Assembly: GCA_023055505.1 (NCBI GenBank)
Contig: JALIRH010000002.1
Location: 34,791,733-34,855,732 of the forward strand
DNA length: 64,000 bases
Direction of reading: 5' to 3'
Origin: Callipepla californica brunnescens
Taxonomy: Eukaryota; Chordata; Aves; Galliformes; Odontophoridae
The notes under the pieces are model-generated. The model ran no database searches and was not told the DNA's origin. It saw only the letters and a list, made by a program, of their open reading frames with translations. Below, in pieces: positions 62,336 through 64,000 of this stretch. Every line of letters begins with the position of its first letter. Position 1 is the stretch's first letter. Position numbers and translations under genes: made by a program.

Positions 62336-64000
62336 TAACTTCCCAGAAAGGCTTTTGATATCATAGCTGGCTCTGTTACTTAAACGTGTATGAGAATAGT
62401 ACCGAGTCATGTATTGCTTCTGAAACACTGCTTTGGCATTCACAGACAAGCAAAAGGGATATCCCTGAGGCTTGACATGAATATTCATGATGATTCATTT
62501 GTCCTCAGCGTTTCCATAAGCTGGTTATTAGCAGTCCAGTTAAAACCAAGAGAACAATTTGTTTGCTATACTGGTGCTACATTTATGAAAGGAGAGATAT
62601 ACCGTTTGGGAGCATAGCATGGTAGCAACTTTCATAGAACCATCTTCTTGGCACAGTGAGCAGAAGGGGAGCTCCTAGTTAGATTCAAGAGTCTTCTCCC
62701 TTCTCCTTCCATGACATGAGATGAGACTGTGATCTTGTGGTTGCTTCCTACTGTGAGACTGAGGCTGTGCGCGCTGCACCCTTTCCAGCCATGTCCCTTT
62801 TGGACTCTTTTGGTGACTAATTCCACTGTACACCATGCTGGTAAGATCCATGCACTTGAACGGATGGAGAAGCAGAAGGAAAGCAATGCCCAAGATTTGC
62901 AGTAAAGAAAAATAAAACATTCCCAAATAGGGTAAAATACTAAGCTCTGACAGTGGGTGAAATCCTGCCTGCCTCACTTACCATCAGCAGTAAAATTCCC
63001 ATTGACTTCAGTGAGACCAGAATTCTGATATCAGTATTTTTCATGGTTTTCTCAGCACATGGCCTCATTCTAACGTTTCCTCATGCCAGTGCAGGGAAAA
63101 CCTGCAAGGCTTTTAACTTCTTCACCTTTTTGTCACTCTAGAGCGTTTAGGGAAAAAAATGTCAACTCTGCAATATTGTTAGGAAACAATAACAGCAATA
63201 CATACACACACATATTTAATTTTATGGTTCTTGCCTGCTCTCTGCCTCTAGAATTCAGTACTGGAGCATATACTGACATAAAGCTCCTGTTTTCACTCAG
63301 GGTTTGAAAGGCCTCATTTGTTGAACACACTAGAGAGAAAACTCTGGGAAACGCACGACGCTGTGACAGCTCCTTGTTCAGAGCCCTTCAGCACAGAATA
63401 AAACTCAGCAGATGGACTCAAATCCGTAAACTAACAGAGCGCATTTTCAGGGGGACGCGTTAGTTTTGTGCCAGATATATTTAAGCTGATATCCTCCAAG
63501 ATATGCAAGACCTGAACAAAAAAAAAAAAAATAAATAAAAAAAAATTAAGCTTTTGCCAAAACCTAATGCTGTCATTTTCATGCATTCATACACCTCAGG
63601 TAATTCTGCTCTCCCAAGTCTCATTTGCAGATCAACACTAATAAATAAGATGATGTTAATTTTCTCACCTCCTGCCCCATAAAAACCCTATAAAGAACAA
63701 AACCCACATCCTCACAGACTTCTTTGTAAGTTCAGCTAAAGCACTCCTTTATGCCACTGCTAAAGCCACCCCAAAACAGTGCCAACGTGTTTCCGAACGC
63801 TCAGTGCTGAGAGCAGCAGAGCTTTTACAGTTCAGAATGCCAAGACTGATTTCATAAAAGCTTAATATACTTGCAAAGCAGGTCATTTATTGAAAGACCT
63901 TTTAAAAGCTTCATTTCTTAAAAAGCAAAATTATCTGCCCACCCCCACATCTCTTCTTTAAGTATTTCACATGTTTCAACTCTGATATTTCACGTTTTTT
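62336..64000. other. Unique noncoding DNA to the window end
   Basis: No exon or repeat family is recognised. An A-rich run (A14 then TAAATAAA units) lies at 63518-63545, with further AATAAA hexamers that are expected in such tracts. Confidence 0.5.

Noticed and set aside
1..64000. tRNA, rRNA, snRNA genes and CRISPR arrays
   Set aside because: No B-box-like tRNA motif in a suitable context, no U6/5S-like sequence and no regularly spaced repeats were seen. Covariance-model searches could not be run here.

Overview
This window is eukaryotic nuclear DNA from a bird, most likely a galliform such as chicken. The evidence is the repeat content. About fourteen fragments belong to the CR1 non-LTR retrotransposon family, the dominant interspersed repeat of birds. 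They show the typical 3' end (short repeats resembling attctatg, next to a block resembling ggtcccttccaaccc) and remnants of the CR1 reverse transcriptase. No Alu- or L1-like repeat, bacterial operon, tRNA, rRNA or CRISPR array was seen. Base composition is A+T-rich and CpG-poor almost throughout.

No exon of a known gene could be recognised on either strand. The window reads as gene-poor intergenic DNA or the inside of very large introns. From left to right: 1-9.6 kb is unique sequence with an (ATTT)n microsatellite and a 49-nt pyrimidine tract. 9.6-18 kb carries CR1 fragments in both orientations, one containing an AT-rich near-palindrome flanked by a 12-bp direct repeat. 19-19.3 kb and 43.4-43.6 kb hold two diverged copies of a dispersed repeat I cannot name. 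22-30.2 kb has more CR1, including an inverted pair. 36 kb has a CR1 reverse transcriptase fragment. 39.8-41.6 kb is the most gene-like stretch. 45.7-55.4 kb and 62 kb hold further CR1 pieces. A T16-G21 homopolymer block lies at 56.2 kb.

The strongest lead is at 39.77-41.62 kb on the + strand. A locally CpG-enriched segment is followed by a TATTTAAG box, then a frame open for 306 codons (265 codons from its first ATG), then an AATAAA 88 nt past the stop. It has no family I recognise and may be an orphan single-exon gene, a long noncoding RNA exon with a chance ORF, or chance alone. Weaker leads are splice-bounded open segments at 56752-56986 (-) and 20430-20574 (+), a 175-codon ORF at 48853-49380 (-), and an 83-codon ORF at 43021-43272 (+). 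Most assignable CR1 fragments point to the - strand (11 of 14). If the window were intronic, that bias would fit a host gene on the + strand, but this is only an inference from a small sample.
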